Program-made: the position numbers and the translations under genes
Shown: positions 56,895 to 64,000 of the stretch, piece after piece
How the letters are laid out: each line of letters begins with the position of its first letter
How positions within the stretch are numbered: the stretch's first letter is position 1
The notes under the pieces: generated by a model
Database searches by the model: none
What the model was told of the DNA's origin: nothing
What the model saw: only the letters and a program-made list of their open reading frames with translations
Origin: Actinomycetes bacterium
GTDB lineage: Bacteria > Actinomycetota > Acidimicrobiia > Acidimicrobiales > Ilumatobacteraceae
NCBI GenBank assembly: GCA_025356335.1
Contig: JANXUF010000040.1
Location: forward strand, 1-64,000
Reading direction: 5' to 3'
DNA: 64,000 bases

Positions 56895-57667
56895 CAGTTT
56901 TTCTCCGTCTCTTCGGCGGCATCGGTGGTTTCTGGAGCCGCTTCGACGGCGCTGTCGACCTCAGCCGCGACTTCGTCCCCTGACGGTTCGACGGCAATGT
57001 CTTCCGAAACCGTGTTCTCGGAACCCGTCTCTGACGTCACGACGTCGGGCGCCGGCCCTGGCGACAATTCGTTCTCGGTGTCGGCACCCGCTTCGTCACT
57101 GCCAGCGATCTCAGCGACAGCGGCCTTGGATGACCCCGACGACCTGCCTCCACTGGCGGCAGCTGCGCGGCTGCTGGCAACGCGGTCACGACGTGACTGG
57201 GCGGTACTGGCGGCGACGCGACGGCCACGGCCCGGAGCGCCGGAGCGTGCCGATTCCTTGGCTGCCTTCTGGGCGAGCTGGGCGTCGCTCATACGATCGA
57301 CGATGATCGTGATGTGAGCGGTGCGCTTGCGGATGCGCGAAGCACGGCCACGGGCACGTGGGCGGAAACGCTTGAGCGTCGGGCCTTCGTCGGCGAATGC
57401 AGCGCGGACATACAGCTCGTCAGGGTCCTGCTCTTCGTTGTGGACGGCGTTGGCGACCGCAGATGCAAGCACCTTGCGGACGTCGTTGGCGGCGTCGCGC
57501 TCGGTGAATTGCAATACTTCGTCTGCGCGCTGTACCTCGAGGCCGCGGATGATGTCGAGGACTTCGCGGACCTTGTAGGACGACACTCTGACGTGCTTTG
57601 CCGTGCTACGGGCACCGGTGTGCTCACCGACAACGGTGGCACCTTCGTTTCTCTTGGGACCGGTCAT
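56894..57667 (-). CDS. rplV: 50S ribosomal protein L22 with long low-complexity C-terminal tail
   Basis: A 257-residue protein, about twice the usual 110-120. The core is at about 20-125 ([46 protein letters not shown]). From about 140 to 257 the sequence is Ser/Ala/Gly/Arg-rich, then strongly acidic (Glu, Asp, Val, Ala, Thr) to the terminal EETEKN. The tail lies at the opposite end from the tunnel loop. One-base overlaps with rpsS and rpsC. Confidence 0.96.
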   Translation of the reverse strand: MTGPKRNEGATVVGEHTGARSTAKHVRVSSYKVREVLDIIRGLEVQRADEVLQFTERDAANDVRKVLASAVANAVHNEEQDPDELYVRAAFADEGPTLKRFRPRARGRASRIRKRTAHITIIVDRMSDAQLAQKAAKESARSGAPGRGRRVAASTAQSRRDRVASSRAAAASGGRSSGSSKAAVAEIAGSDEAGADTENELSPGPAPDVVTSETGSENTVSEDIAVEPSGDEVAAEVDSAVEAAPETTDAAEETEKN

Positions 57668-57951
57668 TAGCGGCGACCCTTCGTGTTCTTCTCTTGACCT
57701 GCGTGGTACTTGAACGTACGGGTCGGGGAGAATTCGCCGAGCTTGTGGCCGACCATCGACTCGGTGACATACACCGGGACGTGCTTGCGGCCGTCATGGA
57801 CGGCAATCGTGTGACCGACCATGTCGGGGATGATGGTGGAACGGCGCGACCAGGTCTTGATGACCTTGCGCTCGTTGGCTGCGTTCTGTGCGTCGACCTT
57901 CTTGAGCAGATGGTCGTCGACGAACGGGCCCTTCTTGAGGCTGCGTGACAT
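57667..57951 (-). CDS. rpsS: 30S ribosomal protein S19
   Basis: A 94-residue protein: [20 protein letters not shown] and [20 protein letters not shown]. Lies 6 bp after rplB. Confidence 0.98.
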   Translation of the reverse strand: MSRSLKKGPFVDDHLLKKVDAQNAANERKVIKTWSRRSTIIPDMVGHTIAVHDGRKHVPVYVTESMVGHKLGEFSPTRTFKYHAGQEKNTKGRR

Positions 57952-57957
57952 TTCCGG

Positions 57958-58794
57958 TTACCTCCGGCCCTTGCCGGCGCGACGCCGACGAATGATCAAC
58001 TGGCTTGACGCCTTCTTCTTGCGACGGGTACGTCCTTCGACCTTGCCCCATGGCGACACCGGATGGCGTCCGCCGGAGGTGCGGCCTTCGCCACCACCGT
58101 GCGGGTGATCGACCGGGTTCATGACGACACCGCGGGACTGCGGGCGGACGCCCTTCCAGCGGTTACGACCGGCCTTGCCGATCTTCATCAGTTCGTGCTC
58201 GGAGTTGCCGACCTCGCCGATCGTCGCACGGCAGTCGATCGACACGCGGCGCATTTCGGTGGACGGCATACGCAGTGTTGCGTAGTCACCGTCCTTGGCG
58301 ACGAGCTGCACGCTGTTGCCTGCCGAGCGGGCAATCTTGCCGCCCTGACCAGGACGCATCTCGACGTTGTGGATCGTCGTACCGACCGGGATGTACCGCA
58401 TCGGCATGGCGCAACCCGGCTTGATGTCAGAACCCTGACCGCTGGTGATATGGGTGCCGACGACGAGACCCTTCGGGGCGAGGATGTAGGCCTTCTCGCC
58501 GTCTGCGTAGTGCAGCAGAGCGATACGGCAGGTGCGGTTGGGGTCGTACTCGATGGCGGCGACCTTGGCCGACACGCCGTCTTTGACGCGGCGGAAGTCG
58601 ATGATGCGGTACTGGCGCTTGTGCGCCCCACCACGGTGACGTGAGGTGATGCGGCCCTGGGCGTTGCGGCCAGCGTGCTCCGGCTTGGGGGCGAGGAGGG
58701 TGCGCTCCGGGGTCGTCTTGGTGATTTCCTTGAAATCGGAGACGGTCTGGAAGCGGCTGCCTGCGCTGGTTGGCTTGCGTTTGCGAAGTGACAT
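57958..58794 (-). CDS. rplB: 50S ribosomal protein L2
   Basis: A 278-residue protein: [20 protein letters not shown], and [20 protein letters not shown] with the His near the peptidyl-transferase centre. Normal length and order. Confidence 0.99.
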   Translation of the reverse strand: MSLRKRKPTSAGSRFQTVSDFKEITKTTPERTLLAPKPEHAGRNAQGRITSRHRGGAHKRQYRIIDFRRVKDGVSAKVAAIEYDPNRTCRIALLHYADGEKAYILAPKGLVVGTHITSGQGSDIKPGCAMPMRYIPVGTTIHNVEMRPGQGGKIARSAGNSVQLVAKDGDYATLRMPSTEMRRVSIDCRATIGEVGNSEHELMKIGKAGRNRWKGVRPQSRGVVMNPVDHPHGGGEGRTSGGRHPVSPWGKVEGRTRRKKKASSQLIIRRRRAGKGRR

Positions 58795-58801
58795 GGTCGG
58801 C

Positions 58802-59095
58802 TCAGTTGTTCTCGAACAGCGGGATTTCGTTACCGGGGGCCAAGGTCACGAGGGCGCGCTTCGAATCGGGGCGCTTGCCTTTGACGTTGGTGCGGCGATT
58901 CTTCTGCGTCTTGCCGTGGCGGTTCATGGTGTTCACCGAAACCACCTTGACACCCCAGATGAGCTCGACGGCGTCGTGGATCTCCGGCTTCGAGGCCTTC
59001 TTGTCGACGACAAAGGTGTACACACCCTGCTCGATCAACCCGTAGCTCTTCTCGGAGACCACCGGCGAAATGATGATGTCGCGTGGGTCTTTCAT
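58802..59095 (-). CDS. rplW: 50S ribosomal protein L23
   Basis: A 97-residue protein: [20 protein letters not shown] and [20 protein letters not shown]. The ATG at 59095 overlaps the rplD stop by 4 nt. Part of the tunnel-exit docking site for SRP and trigger factor. Confidence 0.97.
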   Translation of the reverse strand: MKDPRDIIISPVVSEKSYGLIEQGVYTFVVDKKASKPEIHDAVELIWGVKVVSVNTMNRHGKTQKNRRTNVKGKRPDSKRALVTLAPGNEIPLFENN

Positions 59096-59763
59096 GACTC
59101 GTCTCCGTCTTCCTGTGCTGCCTGCGAGCCGGGCTTGGCGTCCTTCTGGGCGTCGTTCGACGACGGAAGGGTGTCCTTGGTGAAGACGATGAAGTCGTTG
59201 CACAGCACGTCATAGGCGTTCAGTTCGCCGACTTCGATGAGCTGGACCCATGGGATGTTGCGGAACGAACGGGCTGCTGCGACTTCGTCACGCTTGATGA
59301 CGACGAGCACCTTGCCCTCCACACCGATCGCTGCGAGTGCGGCGATGGCGTCCTTGGTCTTCGGTGTCGACCAGTTCCAACCGTCGACGACGACGATCTT
59401 GTTGTCGTTGGCCCGGTCCGACAATGCAGAGCGAAGCGCCGCCTTGATCATCTTCTTCGGGGTCTTCTGGGCGTAGCTACGCGGCTTCGGCCCGAGAGCG
59501 ACACCACCTCCGGAGTAGTGCGGTGCGCGGATGGAGCCCTGACGGGCGCCGCCTGTGCCCTTTTGACGGTGTGGCTTGCGCCCACCGCCACGCACCTCGG
59601 CGCGGGTCTTGGTGCTCTGTGTCCCTGCACGGCGCTTGGCGAGCTGCGCGGTGACGACCTGGTGGAGCAGCGGAACGTTCAGCTGCGCCCCGAAGGTGAC
59701 CGCGTCGAGATCGACGGAGCCGGCTTCTGCACCGGCGGATGACTTGATGGTGACAGTCGCCAT
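59092..59763 (-). CDS. rplD: 50S ribosomal protein L4
   Basis: A 223-residue protein with the tunnel loop (AEVRGGGRKPHRQKGTGGAR, QGSIRAPHYSGGGVALGPKP). The ATG at 59763 shares a base with the rplC stop (TGATG); a GTG one codon upstream is the alternative. In many bacteria L4 also autoregulates this operon through its leader. Confidence 0.97.
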   Translation of the reverse strand: MATVTIKSSAGAEAGSVDLDAVTFGAQLNVPLLHQVVTAQLAKRRAGTQSTKTRAEVRGGGRKPHRQKGTGGARQGSIRAPHYSGGGVALGPKPRSYAQKTPKKMIKAALRSALSDRANDNKIVVVDGWNWSTPKTKDAIAALAAIGVEGKVLVVIKRDEVAAARSFRNIPWVQLIEVGELNAYDVLCNDFIVFTKDTLPSSNDAQKDAKPGSQAAQEDGDES

Positions 59764-60401
59764 CACTTCCCCTTCACTGCGTTACGAACGATCACGACGC
59801 CGCCGTTGGGGCCCGGTACGGAACCCTTGACGAGCAGCAGGTTGCGCTCTGGATCAGCGGAGACGACTTCGAGGTTGAGCGTCGTGACCTGCTCGTGTCC
59901 CATGTGCCCCGACATGCGTACGCCCTTGAAGACGCGGCCTGGAAACGAACACGAGCCGACGGAACCTGGTGCACGGTGGTGCTTGTGGTTACCGTGGCTG
60001 GCGCCCTGGCCCTTGAAGTTGTGGCGCTTCATCGTGCCGGCGAATCCCTTGCCACGGCTGATGGCGGTCACATCGATCTTCTGACCGGCGACCAGGGTGT
60101 CGACGGTGATTTCCTGGCCGACCTCGTATCCGTCGACGTTGTCGAGACGCAGCTCGACGACGCGTCGGCCGGGGTTGACTCCTACTTTGGCGAAATGGCC
60201 TGCCTGAGGCTTGGTGAGCTTCTTGGCATCCTTGGACCCATACGTCACTTGAAGCGCGGTGTAGCCGTCGCGCTCGGTCGTCTTGACCTGCACGATGCGA
60301 GCCGGCTCGACCTTGAGAACCGTCACCGGGATGATCCGGTTGTCCTCGGCCCAGACCTGGGTCATTCCTACTTTTTCGCCGACGATCGCTTTCGTCGCCA
60401 T
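59763..60401 (-). CDS. rplC: 50S ribosomal protein L3
   Basis: A 212-residue protein: AIVGEKVGMTQVWAEDNRII and FKGQGASHGNHKHHRAPGSV. It is the first gene of the cluster: rpsJ (S10), usually directly upstream, is absent from the following 350 bp and from the rest of the window. Confidence 0.98.
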   Translation of the reverse strand: MATKAIVGEKVGMTQVWAEDNRIIPVTVLKVEPARIVQVKTTERDGYTALQVTYGSKDAKKLTKPQAGHFAKVGVNPGRRVVELRLDNVDGYEVGQEITVDTLVAGQKIDVTAISRGKGFAGTMKRHNFKGQGASHGNHKHHRAPGSVGSCSFPGRVFKGVRMSGHMGHEQVTTLNLEVVSADPERNLLLVKGSVPGPNGGVVIVRNAVKGK

Positions 60402-60748
60402 AGCGGCTGCCTTTATGTGGTCGGCTCGGAATTTTCATGCCGAGAAGGTGTCCCTCACGCAAATGCTCCGCCTGGCACAGGCCAGCGGAGCATCACATTC
60501 GGTTGTGCCGTGTGGTTCCCCACTTGCTCGGGGCGCTCACGGACGTCGATTGGCGATTGCTACATTTCAGCCGGCCGGATCCTGTCCGACGAGCTGAGTC
60601 TGCGGCTTCCCCGCATGGGGACTTCGCACACGAATTGGAAATGCTATCGGACGCCCGAGCTGGTTCGCACACCGACGTTCAAAGAGCTGACGTCATCGGG
60701 CGGGTGCGGTCGCCGCTTCGCTTCGCTGTTCGGGTTTGGTGCCGGCGG
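60402..60748 (-). promoter_or_regulatory. leader and promoter region of the ribosomal cluster
   Basis: This 347-bp stretch holds no gene in either strand that looks real. On the minus strand it should carry the promoter and 5' leader of rplC. Besides the strong hairpin at 60464-60492 there is a smaller one closer to rplC (CTCGG-N10-CCGAG, about 60425-60444). The right end also serves the plus-strand VOC gene, with TAGGTT at 60749-60754. Confidence 0.5.
60464..60492 (-). promoter_or_regulatory. strong leader hairpin before rplC
   Basis: TGCTCCGC and TGGC pair with GCCA and GCGGAGCA around a four-base loop, a 12-bp stem with one bulged base, centred about 77 bp upstream of rplC. There is no T-run. 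Position suggests an autoregulatory leader of the L4/L3 type, or a processing site. Confidence 0.5.
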
Positions 60749-60760
60749 TAGGTTGGGGCG

Positions 60761-61108
60761 ATGGCTGAGTTTCGTGTGGTTTTGCACACCGACCGGATGC
60801 AGGAGTGTGCTCACTTCTATGGCGAGATGCTCGGCTTTCCCGTCGCCAAGCAGTTCCCCGGCGGTTTGATCTTCGGAATCGGTCCTGATGCGCGCATCGA
60901 ACTGCTCGAGGTCGATGCGCCGGCGCCGACCCCGAACGGCGTCTTCGTGTCGATCGAATGTGACGAGATCGCCGGCTACCACGACCGGGCGGTCGCTGCC
61001 GGCTGGTCGATCTCGCAGCCGCCCACCACCCAGCCGTGGGGACATCACAACTTCTCGCTGATGGACCCGAACGGGTTCCTGCTCATCTTCTTCGAGGTGA
61101 CCGGATGA
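60761..61108 (+). CDS. VOC-family (glyoxalase/dioxygenase fold) protein
   Basis: A 115-residue, single-unit VOC protein. It begins FRVVLHTDRMQECAHFYGEM and ends GHHNFSLMDPNGFLLIFFEV. Possible metal ligands are His9, Glu50-region and the late Glu. Substrate unknown. TAGGTT lies 6 nt before the ATG, and the stop overlaps the PhyH start (ATGA), so the two are coupled. Confidence 0.85.
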   Translation: MAEFRVVLHTDRMQECAHFYGEMLGFPVAKQFPGGLIFGIGPDARIELLEVDAPAPTPNGVFVSIECDEIAGYHDRAVAAGWSISQPPTTQPWGHHNFSLMDPNGFLLIFFEVTG

Positions 61109-61932
61109 GCGGTGAGCTGACCGGCGCCGACCGTCTGCGCGAATCAGATATCGACGACTTCCAGCGAGACGGTGCCGCTGTGATCCGCGGGTCGGTGGAC
61201 CAGCGCTGGCTCGACCGGCTCGCAGAGGGCGTCGAACACAACCGCGCCAACCCGAGCGAGTGGGCCAGTTGGTATACCAAGCCTGACGAGTCCGTCGGAT
61301 TCTGGAGCGACTACGTCACGTGGCAGGACGTCCCGGCGTACCGAGATGTCGTCGAGCATTCCGGACTCGCCGAACTCGCCGGCAGACTGATGCGCTCCGA
61401 CAGCGTCCGCTTTTTCCACGAGCACGTGCTCGTCAAGGAGCCAGGCGCTCAGGAGCGGACCCCCTGGCATCACGACCAGCCGTACTACTGCGTCGACGGC
61501 GACCAGAACGTCAGCATGTGGATCGCCCTCGATCCGGTCCCGGCTGAGGCCGGTTTGCGATTCATCGCCGGCTCTCACCGCTGGAACCGTTCCTTCGTGC
61601 CGCGCAAGTTCGTCGACCACACGCCGTACGCGGCTGCGGAGTCGGGGTTCGAACTCGTCCCTGACCTGGATGCCGAGATCGATCAGCACCGGGTGCTCAA
61701 TTTCGCCGTCGAGCCGGGTGATGTCATCGTCTTCCACTACCGCACGCTCCACGAGGCGCCGGGCAACACGAGCGCAGTGACGTCACGACGGGCCGTGAGC
61801 CTGCGATGGATCGGTGACGACGCAACCTTCGCTCTCAGGCCCTGGCTGCATTCACCACCGTTCGAGCAGCACGAACTCATCGTCGGTGGACCGCTCGACG
61901 ATCCCCGATTCCCCCTCGTCGTGTGCGCTTGA
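61105..61932 (+). CDS. phytanoyl-CoA dioxygenase (PhyH) family protein
   Basis: A 275-residue Fe(II)/2-oxoglutarate oxygenase. The HxD iron pair is in TPWHHDQPYYC, the distal His in YRTLHEAPGN, and the 2-oxoglutarate Arg in SRRAVSLRW. It hydroxylates a lipid or small molecule; the substrate is unknown. Translationally coupled to the VOC gene. Confidence 0.88.
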   Translation: MSGELTGADRLRESDIDDFQRDGAAVIRGSVDQRWLDRLAEGVEHNRANPSEWASWYTKPDESVGFWSDYVTWQDVPAYRDVVEHSGLAELAGRLMRSDSVRFFHEHVLVKEPGAQERTPWHHDQPYYCVDGDQNVSMWIALDPVPAEAGLRFIAGSHRWNRSFVPRKFVDHTPYAAAESGFELVPDLDAEIDQHRVLNFAVEPGDVIVFHYRTLHEAPGNTSAVTSRRAVSLRWIGDDATFALRPWLHSPPFEQHELIVGGPLDDPRFPLVVCA

Positions 61933-61963
61933 CCGCTCTCCTGCCGACGCTCGCGTTCCGACG

Positions 61964-62371
61964 ATGAGAATCACCCTCATCGTCATCCGGCTCGTGCTGG
62001 CGACGATGTTCGTCGTCGCCGGTGCCGCCAAACTGCGTGACCGTCAGGGCGCGCGACAGGCAGTGGGTGATTTCGGCGTCCCGTCGGTTCTCGTCGGCTT
62101 CGGCGCAGTCGCGCTGCCACTCGTCGAACTGCTCGTCGCCGTCGCCATCGTGTTCGACCCGACATCACGACTGGGCGCAGCCGGCGCATCCGTCTTGCTC
62201 GCCGTCTTCATCGCCGCGATCGTCAGGGTGATCCGCCAGGGTCGCGTCGTCGCCTGCCACTGCTTCGGTTCGGTGCATTCAGCGACCGTCGGCCCGAAGA
62301 CGATCATGCGCAACGGCGTCGCCGCAGCGCTCGCTGTCTACGTGGCGATCAGTCCCCTCGCCCGCTTCTGA
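61964..62371 (+). CDS. MauE/DoxX-like four-helix membrane protein
   Basis: A 135-residue protein with four helices, an N-terminal VVAGAAKLRDRQGARQAVGD and the CHCFG motif typical of MauE-type redox membrane proteins. 31 bp after the PhyH gene on the same strand, so probably the third gene of that unit. A role in electron or disulfide transfer is inference. Confidence 0.82.
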   Translation: MRITLIVIRLVLATMFVVAGAAKLRDRQGARQAVGDFGVPSVLVGFGAVALPLVELLVAVAIVFDPTSRLGAAGASVLLAVFIAAIVRVIRQGRVVACHCFGSVHSATVGPKTIMRNGVAAALAVYVAISPLARF

Positions 62372-62396
62372 ACATCCCGGCAAGCGGAAGGATCTC

Positions 62397-63173
62397 TCAG
62401 CGGTGGGTGAAGTTGGCTGGGCGCTTTTCGACGAAGGCAGCCATGCCCTCTGACTGGTCGTCCGTGGCGAACGTCGAATGGAACAGGCGCCGCTCGAAAC
62501 GGACGCCTTCAGACAGCGTCGTCTCGTAGCAGCGGTTCACCGCCTCCTTGACCATCATCGACGACGGCTTGGACATCGAGGCGATCGTGGTCGCCGTCTT
62601 GATGGCATCCCCGAGCAGTTCGTCGGCCGGGACGACCCGCGACACGAGGCCGCAGCGCTCGGCCTCCTCGGCACCCATCATCCGACCGGTCAGGCACATC
62701 TCCATCGCCTTGGCCTTGCCGATGAACCGTGCTAGGCGCTGCGAGCCGCCCATCCCCGGCATGATCCCGAGCTTGATCTCCGGCTGACCGAATTTGGCGG
62801 TATCGGCGGCGATGATCGTGTCGCAGATCATCGCCAGCTCACAACCACCTCCGAGGGCGAAACCGGCGACTGCGGCGATGACCGGCGTGCGCACCGCCGA
62901 CAACTTGCCCCAGTCGGCGAACAGATCGATCGCGAAGGCATCCATGTAACCGAGCGGCTGCATCTCCTTGATATCTGCTCCAGCAGCGAACGCCCGAGAC
63001 GAACCGGTGATGACGATGCACCCGATCCCGGGATCGTTGTCCATCTCGGCGCAGGCAGTGGTCAGCTCACCCATCAACTGCTGGTTCAGAGCGTTCAAAG
63101 CCTCCGGTCGATTGAGAGTGACAACCGCGACCCGATCAAGGCGCTCGACAAGAATGGTGACGTACTCGCTCAT
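62397..63173 (-). CDS. enoyl-CoA hydratase
   Basis: A 258-residue crotonase: oxyanion-hole [12 protein letters not shown] and [12 protein letters not shown], catalytic Glu in [16 protein letters not shown]. All standard residues are present, and length matches EchA8/PaaF. It hydrates 2-enoyl-CoA in beta-oxidation. TACGCT lies 6 nt before the ATG (63180-63185, minus). Confidence 0.93.
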   Translation of the reverse strand: MSEYVTILVERLDRVAVVTLNRPEALNALNQQLMGELTTACAEMDNDPGIGCIVITGSSRAFAAGADIKEMQPLGYMDAFAIDLFADWGKLSAVRTPVIAAVAGFALGGGCELAMICDTIIAADTAKFGQPEIKLGIMPGMGGSQRLARFIGKAKAMEMCLTGRMMGAEEAERCGLVSRVVPADELLGDAIKTATTIASMSKPSSMMVKEAVNRCYETTLSEGVRFERRLFHSTFATDDQSEGMAAFVEKRPANFTHR

Positions 63174-63283
63174 CTCCAGAGCGTAGATGGGCGAGTTCGA
63201 AGCGGCCGCACCCACCGATGTATCGCTCGGGCCGACAGCAGCCGCAGATGCGTTCGCGGCCGCTGCGCCCCTGCTGCGAGCGC

Positions 63284-64000
63284 TCAGAGGTTGGGCGGCA
63301 GCAGGCGGTTGACGTTCTCGAACCAGAAGTAGAGGAGCACGATGAACGGGGCGAAGGCAACTGCCCAGCCGATGAGGCGACGTGTCTTGCGGCTCAGTGC
63401 CCATGCGAGCAGGGCGACGGCGATCAGCCCGAGACCCCAGAGCACGACCGGCAGATAGGCGCCGCTGTCGCTGAACCAACCTTCGTTGAGGGCATCGAAC
63501 GACGAATTGGCGGGTGCATCGACGGCGGGTGCAACAGCGACGGGTGCAGCAGTGGTTGCTGTGGTCGCAGCACTACCGGTAGCAGTGGCAGTGCCGGCGG
63601 TTGTTTCGCCAGTCGGCCTCGTATCACCTTCGTCCGGGCCGAGCGAACCGCTCGTGTCGTTGGTGTTGGCACCATTGGCGTACAGACCGGGGTTGCCGTA
63701 TTGCTTCGTCGCCGTTTCCACGGGCGGTTCCCCCCCGACCTTCAATTCGGCGGTGACGATCAGGCGGGACTTGGCGGTGAACTTCGGCGTACATGTCGCC
63801 AGCGTCAGCATCACCTTGTCCGGGTGATCGGCGAGCACCTCGACCTGGTCCGGCTGCACGACCGTCGAGCCGGTGACGATGTACGTGTAGGTGACGTTGG
63901 TCAAGGTCGTGAAGTCGATTTCATCGCCGGCGACGAGTTGGTCGAGGTCGCCGAACACTCCGCCGTGGGTGGTGCGGTGCCCGGCGAGGGCGGCGTTGCC
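63284..64000 (-). CDS. sortase, probably class E, N-terminus beyond the window
   Basis: Partial: 238 codons up to the stop at 63284, open at the right edge. The visible catalytic residues are His in [10 protein letters not shown], Cys in [10 protein letters not shown] and Arg in KSRLIV. A Thr/Ala-rich linker and two C-terminal membrane helices ([19 protein letters not shown] and the [14 protein letters not shown] region) follow. It would attach proteins to the wall. No substrate with a sorting signal was seen in the window. Confidence 0.88.
   Translation of the reverse strand, partial: GNAALAGHRTTHGGVFGDLDQLVAGDEIDFTTLTNVTYTYIVTGSTVVQPDQVEVLADHPDKVMLTLATCTPKFTAKSRLIVTAELKVGGEPPVETATKQYGNPGLYANGANTNDTSGSLGPDEGDTRPTGETTAGTATATGSAATTATTAAPVAVAPAVDAPANSSFDALNEGWFSDSGAYLPVVLWGLGLIAVALLAWALSRKTRRLIGWAVAFAPFIVLLYFWFENVNRLLPPNL

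Overview
The window is a high-GC bacterial chromosome segment. Gene content and order point to an actinobacterium, and class Acidimicrobiia is my best inference. The supporting features are RipA-like NlpC/P60 hydrolases, a class E-type sortase, a DUF222-HNH gene, FadD19-like lipid genes, a perfect CIRCE box at groES, and the actinobacterial order rplM-rpsI-glmM-glmS-(acpS)-nnr-alr-tsaE-tsaB-rimI-tsaD. No tRNA, rRNA or CRISPR array was seen. Family assignments were made by reading motifs, not by database search.

Layout. 1-9.3 kb: the tail of an IS982-like transposase, a lipoprotein, an acyl-CoA synthetase, a dienelactone hydrolase-like protein, an APH-type phosphotransferase, two paralogous NlpC/P60 wall hydrolases and guaA. 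9.3-18.6 kb: a small membrane protein, a secreted phospholipase A2, a CoA-type NUDIX hydrolase, groESL with its control region, maf, a frame-disrupted DUF222-HNH gene and dusB. 18.8-23.1 kb: cydAB, a lipoprotein and a THUMP-type RNA methyltransferase. 23.1-37.7 kb: a block for t6A modification and wall precursors (tsaD, rimI, tsaB, tsaE, alr, nnr, acpS, ddaH, an oversized GlmS-like enzyme, glmM), then rpsI, rplM, truA and aguB. 37.8-40.6 kb: two lineage-specific surface or secreted-type proteins. 40.8-60.4 kb: the ribosomal superoperon, read leftward from rplC to rplQ. It includes secY, adk, map, infA and rpoA and is interrupted between map and infA by three lipid-type genes. 60.7-64 kb: VOC, PhyH and MauE genes, an enoyl-CoA hydratase and the end of a sortase.

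The central block couples tRNA modification, D-Ala and GlcNAc precursor supply, ribosome synthesis and protein export, a housekeeping growth cluster. The accessory parts are mostly lipid and CoA metabolism and cell-surface proteins.

Most notable points: (i) a 1129-residue GlmS variant that keeps every catalytic residue I could align but carries an N-terminal insertion and a C-terminal extension; (ii) infA whose only well-placed in-frame start is CTG behind a perfect Shine-Dalgarno; (iii) a TANNNT hexamer 6-9 nt before about 20 start codons, implying widespread leaderless transcription; (iv) a roughly 57-bp two-hairpin repeat upstream of two genes; (v) a second TTAGCA/TGCTAA palindrome over the groES -35; (vi) a 637-residue orphan protein with an ESX-substrate-like N-terminus.
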